Below are positions 6,866 to 11,859 of a stretch of 11,859 bases of DNA, piece after piece (the first letter of the stretch is position 1; each line of letters opens with the position of its first letter). The stretch lies in contig JBFMAE010000339.1 of NCBI GenBank assembly GCA_040756085.1, positions 1 to 11,859 on the forward strand. Direction: 5' to 3'. The translations under genes were made by a program, and so were the position numbers. This DNA comes from JBFMAE01 sp040756085 (GTDB lineage: Bacteria > Desulfobacterota > BSN033 > UBA1163). Below the pieces are notes generated by a model. That model was not told where the DNA came from and made no database searches. It saw only the letters and a program-made list of their open reading frames with translations.

Positions 6866-8026
6866 ATGGCCCTTGATTTCACTTTTACCGAGGAACAGGA
6901 ATTCTTCAGGCAGACCGTCCGGGATGCGGTCAACCGTTTGATCATGCCCAGGGTGGTCGAACTGGATGAAAAAGAGGAATTTCCCTGGGATCTCTGGAAA
7001 GAATTTGCCGCACTGGGATACCTGGGTTTGAGGCATGAAGAAAAATATGGCGGCATGGCGACCGACACCATCTCTCAAATGATCTTCTATGAAGAATTGG
7101 CAAGGGGGTCCTGTGGGTTCGCCATGTCGGTGATCATGCAGATCCTCATGGGAACCTACTTCATCGGCCGGTTTGGAAACGAGGAGATCAAACAGAGGAT
7201 TCTCGTTCCAGCGATTAAAGGCGAAAAGATCGGGACCATCTGCTTTACCGAAGACCAGTCGGGTTCTGACCTGGGTGGAACGAGAACCCTGGCGACTAAA
7301 ATGGATGGAGGTTGGAGGATCAACGGAAGAAAACAATGGATTACCAATGGGCCTATTGCTGAATTTACCACGGTGATGGCAACGGTCGATCCGAAATTGG
7401 GGCTGAAAGGACTAAATTTCTTCTTAGTTGAAAAAAAGACAGAGAATCGGGATGGGTTTATCGTTGGCCAGAGGCTTCACAAATTAGGCTCCCGCTGCTC
7501 GGTCACGGGTGAACTGGTCTACGATAATGTCTTTGTCCCTGATGAGAATTTTCTTGGAGAAGAAATCGGGAAGGGGGTTCAGTATGCTGGAGAAATTCTC
7601 AACGAAGTTCGCGTGATGACCGCGATGAACGCCCTGGCGATTGCAAAAGGGGCCATGGATGATGCACGGGAGTATGCCAAAAATCGGATCGCCTTCGGAA
7701 ATCCCATCAGTAAGTATCAGTTGATCCGGGAAAAATTTGCAAAATATTGGGCCTGGTATGAGACCTCGTGGAATTACGCCTATAAATGCGCCTGGATGAT
7801 TCAAAACAGAATCCCATGCATCAATGAATGCATGCTGGCCAAATATCATTCCACCGAGATGTGTATGTATGCCGTGGAGGAGGCGATGAGGATTTACGGG
7901 GGGAATGCCTTCTGCATCGAATATCCACCCCAACGGTACTGGAGGGACGCCAAATTCTTGCTCTACGGCGGTGGCACCCATGAGGTGTTGTGCGACTATC
8001 TGGGAAGAATCTACTGTAAAGACTGA
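6866..8026 (+). CDS. Acyl-CoA dehydrogenase, FAD-dependent
   Basis: Acyl-CoA dehydrogenases introduce a 2,3 double bond into an acyl-CoA and pass electrons to ETF, whose genes follow directly. The 386 residues match the standard family length. ATG 6866 has AAAGGAG 7 nt upstream. The N-terminal helical domain starts DFTFTEEQEFFRQTV, with YGGM at 61-64. The middle beta domain has ICFTEDQSGSDLGGTRT (125-141) and INGRKQWITNG (152-162), the FAD and substrate loops. The C-terminal domain has YAKNRIAFGNPISKYQ (270-285) and the end motif RYWRDAKFLLYGGGTHEVL. In that motif the catalytic Glu of the usual YEGTSE is replaced by Gly369. The alternative base position in helix G, just before the conserved Arg249 as in isovaleryl-CoA dehydrogenase, holds Val248, with Glu247 one residue off. 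FAD binding seems intact; the proton acceptor is unclear. Substrate unknown. Confidence 0.92.
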   Translation: MALDFTFTEEQEFFRQTVRDAVNRLIMPRVVELDEKEEFPWDLWKEFAALGYLGLRHEEKYGGMATDTISQMIFYEELARGSCGFAMSVIMQILMGTYFIGRFGNEEIKQRILVPAIKGEKIGTICFTEDQSGSDLGGTRTLATKMDGGWRINGRKQWITNGPIAEFTTVMATVDPKLGLKGLNFFLVEKKTENRDGFIVGQRLHKLGSRCSVTGELVYDNVFVPDENFLGEEIGKGVQYAGEILNEVRVMTAMNALAIAKGAMDDAREYAKNRIAFGNPISKYQLIREKFAKYWAWYETSWNYAYKCAWMIQNRIPCINECMLAKYHSTEMCMYAVEEAMRIYGGNAFCIEYPPQRYWRDAKFLLYGGGTHEVLCDYLGRIYCKD

Positions 8027-8046
8027 CAATCCGCGAGAGCGCGAAA

Positions 8047-8105
8047 CGTAAGTCGTGAGGGGAGTTAACTCTTTGCCCCTGACGCTTCACTCCTTTCTCC
8101 TTACG
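8047..8105. repeat. Imperfect hairpin in the dehydrogenase-etfB spacer
   Basis: CGTAAG (8047-8052) pairs with CTTACG (8100-8105). Inside, AGGGG (8058-8062) can pair with CCCCT (8076-8080), and GAGTTAACTC (8062-8071) is a perfect 10-bp palindrome. No T-run follows, so it is not a canonical terminator. It ends shortly before the GGAGGT ribosome site of etfB. Its words differ from those of the AGTTCGGAGTT repeats, so it is probably a different element. Confidence 0.5.
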
Positions 8106-8131
8106 GATTTAGATTGATTGGAGGTCAACTC

Positions 8132-8914
8132 ATGGAGATCTATGTCTTGGTAAAACAGGTTCCCGATCCGGAGGCGATTGTCAAGGTCAAATCTGATTCT
8201 GAACTGGACATTGAAAATAAGTATTTCACCAACTTTTTTGATGAAATTGCAGTAGAGACAGGTTTGAAATTGAAAGAGAAATTGGGGGGAAAGGTGACGG
8301 TGGTGACCGTTGACAATCGTAAGGTTGACGCCCTGAGAAGAGGAATTTCCATGGGAGCGGATGACGCCATTCAGATCGCTGATCCAGCCTTGGAGGGGTC
8401 GGATCAGTTCGCTATCGCAAAAACCCTCACCGCTTATCTAAAAGACAAACCCTTTGATCTGATTTTAGCGGGGAGGCAGGCCATGGACGATGATGCAGGG
8501 ATCGTGGGTCCTGCCGTTGCAGAATTATTGGGCATTCCCCATATCCATGCCGTTACTGGTTTGGAGGTCGATGACCCGAAGAAAGAGGTGAAAGTGGTCC
8601 GCGAGGTAGAGAATGGGAAGGAAATCCTCTCCTGCCCTCTCCCTGCCCTCTTCACCTGTCAGAAGGGTTTAAACACTCCTCGTATTCCCCAGGTGATGAA
8701 TGTGATGAAGGCCATGAAGGCACAGATCAAAAAGGTGGATCTCGCCTCCTTGGGATTGGGTGCAGCGGATGTCGGGGCCCAGGCGGCCAAGGTAAGGGTC
8801 CAAAAATATGTTCCGCCTCCGAAGAGACCCCCTGTAAAAATGATTAAAGAGGATTTTCCGGGGAATGTGCGGACCTTAGTGAAGCTGCTGAAGGAGGAAG
8901 CTAAGGTCATCTAA
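8132..8914 (+). CDS. etfB: Electron transfer flavoprotein beta subunit
   Basis: EtfB is the small, AMP-binding subunit of the soluble EtfAB heterodimer that takes electrons from acyl-CoA dehydrogenases. It has 260 residues, the normal length. The start is ATG 8132, preceded by GGAGGT at 7 nt; the in-frame TTG at 8114 lacks such a site. The N-terminus MEIYVLVKQVPDPEAIVKV is characteristic. The GRQAMDDDAGIVGPAVAELLGIP stretch (114-136) is the conserved nucleotide-binding region; further on are REVENGKEILSCPLPAL and a NTPRIPQ segment. The C-terminal tail contains KYVPPPKRPP and the arm that wraps around EtfA. It is 105 nt downstream of the dehydrogenase and is separated from etfA by a palindromic repeat. 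Whether it is a bifurcating or a classical ETF cannot be decided without alignment. Confidence 0.94.
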   Translation: MEIYVLVKQVPDPEAIVKVKSDSELDIENKYFTNFFDEIAVETGLKLKEKLGGKVTVVTVDNRKVDALRRGISMGADDAIQIADPALEGSDQFAIAKTLTAYLKDKPFDLILAGRQAMDDDAGIVGPAVAELLGIPHIHAVTGLEVDDPKKEVKVVREVENGKEILSCPLPALFTCQKGLNTPRIPQVMNVMKAMKAQIKKVDLASLGLGAADVGAQAAKVRVQKYVPPPKRPPVKMIKEDFPGNVRTLVKLLKEEAKVI

Positions 8915-8927
8915 ATTCTTAGTTAGT

Positions 8928-9015
8928 AGTTCGGAGTTCAGAGTTCGGAGCCAAAAAAAGAGACACCGAACTCCCCGCCCCGATCCTATCGGGGCGAACT
9001 AAATTACTCCGAACT
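8928..9015. repeat. AGTTCGGAGTT-type palindromic repeat, copy 2
   Basis: The left arm AGTTCGGAGTTCAGAGTTCGG starts at 8928. The right arm has CCGAACTCC (8966-8974) and ATTACTCCGAACT (9003-9015), matching copy 1 at 6771-6843 in words and orientation. A perfect additional hairpin sits inside the right arm: CGCCCCGAT (8976-8984), loop CCT, ATCGGGGCG (8988-8996). It fills the gap between etfB and etfA and ends just before the etfA ribosome site. Genes of an ETF pair are usually adjacent, so this is an insertion-like spacer. Confidence 0.75.
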
Positions 9016-9034
9016 ATTGCGAAAGGGACGCAAT

Positions 9035-10024
9035 ATGGCCAATGAGATCTGGGTTTTTGCAGAACAACAGGAAGGAAAGATCAGGAAAGTGACCTTTGAA
9101 CTCCTCACGGCTGGAGCTGAGTTTTCAAAAAAAACGAATCAGGCGGTTGGAGCGGTTCTCCTCGGATGTGGTCTTCAAGATGCGATTAAAAATCTTACTC
9201 CCTTTGCTGACAAAATATATCTCATCGATGATCCGACCCTTGCCCCTTACAACTCCGATGCCTATTTAATCAATATGGCTGCACTGGTTAAAGAAAACCA
9301 ACCTTCCATCCTCCTGGGAGGGACGACCTCCACCGGGAAGGACCTTTTCCCGAGGTTGGCTATGCACCTCCAAACGGGTTATGTGCCTGACTGCACGGGC
9401 TTGGCCATAGAAGAGAATGGACATCTCGTGTCCACGCGGCCCCTCTTCGGTGGAAAGGTCTTTGCAGAGATGGTTTTTTCCGAAGCCAGGCCCCAGATGG
9501 CTACGGTAAGGAATAACACTTTTATCGTTAGCGAAAGCCTTAATAAATCCGCACAGGTCATCCCGGTCTCCCCTCACATCGATCCTTCTTCGTTAAAGAA
9601 GAAAGTCATCGGCCTGGAGAAAGCAGCCGGAACCAAATTAGATATTACAGAAGCCGAAATTGTTGTGGCAGCAGGCAGGGGGATCAAACGACCTGAAAAT
9701 TTTAAGATCATCGAAGCATTAGCCGATGTGCTCAATGCATCCGTGGGGACAACCCGCGCGACGGTTGATGAGGGGTGGAGGGATCAGAAGGATCAGATCG
9801 GAAAGAGTGGCAAAAATATCTCCGCCAAACTCTACATGGCCTTTGGGATTTCGGGAGCCATCCACCATGTCCTGGGCATTGGTACATGTAAAACAGTCAT
9901 AGCTGTGGATACCGATCCGAACGCCCTCATCTTCAATTATGCAGACTATGGGATCGTCGGAGACCTCTTCCAGATTGTGCCAGTTCTTACAGAGGAATTG
10001 AAAAAAGTTTTGTCCAACGAATAA
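9035..10024 (+). CDS. etfA: Electron transfer flavoprotein alpha subunit
   Basis: EtfA carries the redox FAD of the EtfAB dimer and passes electrons from the acyl-CoA dehydrogenase to the membrane or to another acceptor. It has 329 residues, close to the family norm (about 310-340). ATG 9035 is 7 nt after AAAGGGA; the in-frame TTG at 9017 is less likely. The N-terminal domain begins ANEIWVFAEQQ. The C-terminal FAD domain has AGRGIKRPENF (218-228), GTTRATVDEGW, IGKSGKNISAKLY, FGISGAIHHVLG and VDTDPNALIFNYADYGIVGDL, all family hallmarks. In the FAD-ring segment the usual GAIQHLAG reads GAIHHVLG. No ETF:quinone oxidoreductase or FeS partner is seen in the window, so the next electron acceptor is encoded elsewhere. 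It is the last gene of the array, and no clear terminator follows. Confidence 0.94.
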   Translation: MANEIWVFAEQQEGKIRKVTFELLTAGAEFSKKTNQAVGAVLLGCGLQDAIKNLTPFADKIYLIDDPTLAPYNSDAYLINMAALVKENQPSILLGGTTSTGKDLFPRLAMHLQTGYVPDCTGLAIEENGHLVSTRPLFGGKVFAEMVFSEARPQMATVRNNTFIVSESLNKSAQVIPVSPHIDPSSLKKKVIGLEKAAGTKLDITEAEIVVAAGRGIKRPENFKIIEALADVLNASVGTTRATVDEGWRDQKDQIGKSGKNISAKLYMAFGISGAIHHVLGIGTCKTVIAVDTDPNALIFNYADYGIVGDLFQIVPVLTEELKKVLSNE

Positions 10025-10078
10025 TTTTATAATAGCGAAAACCATTTCTCCCTCTTCAAACCTATCTTGAAACGAACT

Positions 10079-10200
10079 GGCCATTCTATTGAAACGCCTT
10101 GATTTACTACTACTTATTGCCACTGCCTCATTATCAATCCAGAAATTCAAAAAGAAAATATCTTGATTTTTCGCTGTAATTTTTGTAGGTTAGATCATCT
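10079..10200 (+). repeat. 122-bp direct repeat, copy A
   Basis: This copy aligns without gaps to 11086-11207; by hand count about 18 of 122 positions differ (about 85% identical). Shared blocks include ATTGAAACGCCTTGAT near the left end and TTTTTTGTAGGTTAGATCATCT (with one difference) at the right end. It is AT-rich and I see no ORF in it. Together the two copies bracket the DUF433/DUF5615 gene pair, about 1 kb apart in the same orientation. The rest of the 305-nt gap between etfA and the DUF433 gene holds only the promoter at 10272-10300. Confidence 0.85.
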
Positions 10201-10271
10201 TTGTTGAGAGGATGATATAGGTAACGGACGGTCCACAGAGCAATTGTTTTTTTGTCTGTTGGGAAAATCTT

Positions 10272-10300
10272 TTGATTTCCTCTTCATGGTAATCTAAAAT
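10272..10300 (+). promoter_or_regulatory. Promoter of the DUF433/DUF5615 pair
   Basis: TTGATT at 10272-10277, a 17-nt spacer and TAAAAT at 10295-10300 form a good sigma70-type promoter. The predicted start near 10307 gives a leader of about 23 nt before the ATG at 10330, which includes the GGGAGG ribosome site at 10316-10321. The pair therefore has its own promoter and is separate from the ETF operon. Confidence 0.6.
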
Positions 10301-10329
10301 GTAAACCAACAAATCGGGAGGATTAAGAG

Positions 10330-10545
10330 ATGTTTGACAGAATCACCTTTGACCCTGAGATCATGGGAGGCCGGGCCTGCATTCGGGGGATGAGGATCCC
10401 CGTTTCCGTCATTGTGGGGCAGATCGCACATGGCGCCAGCTTCGAGGAAATCCTGGCGGGATATCCAGACCTGGAGAAAGAGGATGTCCAGCAGGCAATT
10501 GAATATGCGGCATGGCTGGCACAAGAACAGGTCTATAGCCTGTAA
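10330..10545 (+). CDS. DUF433 family protein, predicted VapB-like antitoxin
   Basis: It has 71 residues, full length for the DUF433 family, whose members are short winged-helix-like proteins and often the upstream partner of PIN-like proteins. The family pattern is complete: the opening DRITFDPEIMGGRACIRGMRIPV (residues 3-25, with conserved Gly, Cys-Ile-Arg-Gly and Arg-Ile-Pro-Val), then GQIAHGASFEEIL and the GYPDLEKEDVQQAIEYA helix. GGGAGG lies 8 nt upstream of the ATG. The next gene starts 9 nt after the stop, so the two are co-transcribed and probably made as a pair. By analogy it would bind and neutralise the DUF5615 protein and perhaps repress the promoter; this is inference, not shown by the sequence. 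Confidence 0.88.
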   Translation: MFDRITFDPEIMGGRACIRGMRIPVSVIVGQIAHGASFEEILAGYPDLEKEDVQQAIEYAAWLAQEQVYSL

Positions 10546-10554
10546 GGGGCAAAA

Positions 10555-10932
10555 ATGCGGTTTCTTGCTGATATGGGTGTAGATATCAGAGTTGTGGAGT
10601 GGCTCCGTAACAATGGCCATGATGCGAAGCACCTGCGTGAAGAAGGACTGCTTCGGATGCCCAATGGTGAGATCTTTGCGAAGGCTATTGCTGAAAACCG
10701 CATCATTATAACATTTGACCTTGATTTCGGGGAAATCGTTGCCCTATCAAAAGGAAAAAAGACGAGCGTCATTCTGTTTCGTTTACATAACACGAGAACC
10801 ACTTATATCCTTCGCCAATTATCTGCGGTGTTAAGGGATACAGCCAATGCTTTGGAGGAAGGGGCAGTGGTAGTTGTTGAAGAATCCCGCCATCGTGTGC
10901 GCTCCTTTCCACCAATTAAGATGCACGATTAG
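10555..10932 (+). CDS. DUF5615 PIN-like protein, predicted toxin nuclease
   Basis: This 125-residue protein has the PIN-like (Mut7-C-related) architecture of DUF5615. PIN-domain proteins are Mg-dependent RNases, and this family is predicted to be the toxin of a VapBC-like pair. Visible conserved positions are MRFLADMG with Asp6 (the family usually has Asp-x-Asn or Asp-Glu-Asn here), a GHDAKHLREEGL segment (residues 20-31), ENRIIITFDLDFGEI (57-71) with two aspartates, SVILFRL (81-87) and the closing RHRVRSFPP. The first motif lacks the usual Glu-Asn after Asp6. A GGGG site lies 6 nt before the ATG at 10555. It follows the DUF433 gene by 9 nt and is flanked by 122-bp direct repeats. Nuclease activity is inferred from the family only. 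Confidence 0.85.
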   Translation: MRFLADMGVDIRVVEWLRNNGHDAKHLREEGLLRMPNGEIFAKAIAENRIIITFDLDFGEIVALSKGKKTSVILFRLHNTRTTYILRQLSAVLRDTANALEEGAVVVVEESRHRVRSFPPIKMHD

Positions 10933-11010
10933 TTTTCTACAATAAGACAAAAACGGGCAATAATTAGATTTTCTCAAAAAGAGATCCCGGAGCTACTCCG
11001 AGAGTGATTG

Positions 11011-11109
11011 ATGCCCGCGCATGATATCATTGACAACCATAATGAGAAGTTGGTTGACCACATCAATCGCATCCTCGTACTACCCGGCTATTCCATTGAA
11101 ACGCCTTGA
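11011..11109 (+). pseudogene. N-terminal remnant of a PLD-domain/helicase-type protein
   Basis: A short frame (32 codons) begins MPAHDIIDNHNEKLVDH and continues INRIL. From memory this matches the opening of a family of large proteins with an N-terminal phospholipase-D-like domain and a DEAD/SNF2 helicase, which start with HDIIDNR and KLVDHIN-type words followed by IL and a GYFF segment. Here the match stops after residue 22 (position about 11076), the frame then runs into the direct repeat that begins at 11086 (copy B), and it ends at a TGA within it. No other part of such a gene is seen. The ATG has no strong ribosome site; CGGAG-CTA-CTCCG, a small hairpin, lies at 10988-11000. It looks like a 5' gene stub left by insertion or recombination. 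Confidence 0.5.
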
Positions 11110-11207
11110 TGTAATACAACTTATTGGCGCTACCTCACTATTAACCCAGAAAAGCAAAAAGGAAACATCTTGATTTTCTGCTGTATTTTTTGTAGGTTAG
11201 ATCATCT
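11086..11207 (+). repeat. 122-bp direct repeat, copy B
   Basis: This is the second copy of the repeat at 10079-10200, same orientation, equal length, about 85% identical. The left end (GGCTATTCCATTGAAACGCC) abuts the point where the PLD/helicase-like stub loses its family similarity. The right end (GTAGGTTAGATCATCT) is followed by unrelated sequence leading into the truncated radC. No terminal inverted repeat or target-site duplication was recognised by eye. Confidence 0.85.
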
Positions 11208-11285
11208 AAAGGGTGATTCATATTCTCACAGGCCCACAACAATTAAAAGTTAAGGGGAAATGAGGTTTCTGAATAGAAAAAATAA

Positions 11286-11576
11286 GTGAACGAATTCAGC
11301 AACGTCCTCTGGATTCCAAGAGTAGTTTCAATTGGCCTGATTGATCGGACACCTGTCCACCCGCGGGAGGTCTTTGCTGATGTATTGTCGGATCGCGCTT
11401 CTGCGATCATCGTCGCGCACAATCACCCTGCTGGCGACCTTAAGCCCTCCGCGTCCGATGTTGATGTGACCAATCAACTCAAAGCGGCAGGGTCGGTTGT
11501 CGGGATTACGCTGTTGGACCACATCATCTTCAATCGGAACAGCTACTTCAGCTTCCTAGAAGCGGGCCGCCTGTGA
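11286..11576 (+). pseudogene. N-terminally truncated RadC-like (JAMM/MPN domain) protein
   Basis: It has 96 codons from a GTG with no ribosome site, against about 220 residues for full RadC and about 150 for short mobile-element forms. From residue 13 the match to RadC is strong: VVSIGLIDRTPVHPREVF, then AIIVAHNHPAGD, LKAAGSVVGITLLDHIIF and a final YFSFLEAG. The JAMM metal motif is intact (His-Asn-His at residues 45-47 through the Ser-x-x-Asp of SASD). The helix-hairpin-helix region and first strands are missing. The family's LD(S/T)K word appears in another frame at 11309-11320 (LDSK), only a few bases before the match begins, so a small deletion and frameshift probably broke the gene. RadC has no settled role and is frequent on mobile elements. 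Confidence 0.75.
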
Positions 11577-11810
11577 ATGTACGTCATGGTAGGATCAGGC
11601 AATCGTAATATCGTTTTTAAGCCCCCTAAAATGTTGGGGGACATATCTCGTATTCTTTTTAAATAACAAATAGATACCAACTAATTATTTAAGAACTCCA
11701 GTGCCATCCATAAAAAAGTTAGCCCTGCCGAGGCTTGACTCATAGGAAAATGAGGTTGGATGATGGAAGTGGTAGTTAAAATTAAAAAAAGATGACCACG
11801 TGGAGCTGAG
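11577..11810. other. Intergenic region between the radC remnant and the DUF3800 gene
   Basis: I see no ORF or RNA gene here. A short stem CCCCC (11622-11626) / GGGGG (11636-11640) with a 9-nt loop exists but has no T-run on either strand, so it is a weak terminator candidate at best. Confidence 0.4.
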
Positions 11811-11859
11811 ATGCTATCTCAGTATCTTTATGTTTTTCTTGATGAAGCGGGAGATTTTA
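11811..11859 (+). CDS. Start of a DUF3800 family protein, cut by the window edge
   Basis: Sixteen codons are visible, MLSQYLYVFLDEAGDF. The YLYVFLDEAGxF word is the characteristic first strand of DUF3800 proteins, which have a predicted RNase H-like fold with this Asp-Glu pair in the active site. The ATG at 11811 has GGAG at 11802-11805, 5 nt upstream, supporting a real start. DUF3800 genes are common in accessory and mobile regions, and their function is not established. The remainder lies beyond the right edge, so integrity cannot be judged. Confidence 0.65.
   Translation, partial: MLSQYLYVFLDEAGDF

Noticed and set aside
10088..10097. ATTGAAAC, the typical end of many CRISPR repeats, occurs in both 122-bp repeats.
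   Set aside because: It occurs once per copy, about 1 kb apart, with genes between and no regular spacers. There is no array and no cas gene.
11260..11290. A tiny frame starting MRFLN that resembles the MRFLA start of the DUF5615 gene, suggesting a second, deleted copy.
   Set aside because: Only four residues match and the frame closes after nine codons, too little to support a duplicated gene.
11622..11640. CCCCC/GGGGG stem as a terminator of the radC remnant.
   Set aside because: The stem has only 5 bp with a 9-nt loop, and neither strand has a T-run after it.

Overview
The window looks like a piece of an anaerobic, acid-degrading bacterial chromosome, most plausibly from the Desulfobacterota (former Deltaproteobacteria) or a similar metagenomic lineage. 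This is inferred from the moderate GC content, the combination of a complete CoA-linked beta-oxidation gene set with its own EtfBA electron carrier, and intergenic spacers filled with palindromic repeats. No rRNA or tRNA gene or other marker fixes the taxonomy.

Layout. (1) Positions 1-764, minus strand: the first 254 residues of coaBC, a coenzyme A biosynthesis gene cut by the window edge. (2) A divergent intergenic region with a good sigma70-type promoter at 925-953. (3) Positions 986-10024, plus strand: a long array of co-directional genes. In order they are a protein with a nucleoside deoxyribosyltransferase/TIR-like Rossmann domain, a PaaI-like hotdog thioesterase, a thiolase, a 3-hydroxyacyl-CoA dehydrogenase, an enoyl-CoA hydratase, a family III CoA-transferase, an acyl-CoA dehydrogenase, EtfB and EtfA. 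The first four genes are tightly packed, including one 4-nt ATGA overlap. Later gaps of about 95-270 nt hold palindromic repeats and a second promoter (5496-5523). (4) Positions 10025-11859: an accessory stretch with a DUF433/DUF5615 toxin-antitoxin-like pair flanked by two 122-bp direct repeats, the first codons of a PLD/helicase-type gene that breaks off at one repeat, a truncated RadC, and the start of a DUF3800 gene at the right edge.

How the genes fit together. The CoA-transferase would activate a carboxylic acid, the acyl-CoA dehydrogenase would oxidise it with EtfBA as electron acceptor, and the hydratase, 3-hydroxyacyl-CoA dehydrogenase and thiolase would complete one beta-oxidation turn. 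The PaaI thioesterase would release stalled acyl-CoAs. The substrate cannot be read from the sequence. The acyl-CoA dehydrogenase lacks the usual C-terminal catalytic glutamate and the thiolase has Gln in place of Asn in its NEAF motif, so an unusual substrate is possible.

The observations most worth a second look are the TIR/deoxyribosyltransferase-like protein leading a catabolic operon, the missing catalytic base in the dehydrogenase, the families of palindromic repeats inside the operon, and the repeat-flanked toxin-antitoxin module in a graveyard of gene fragments.
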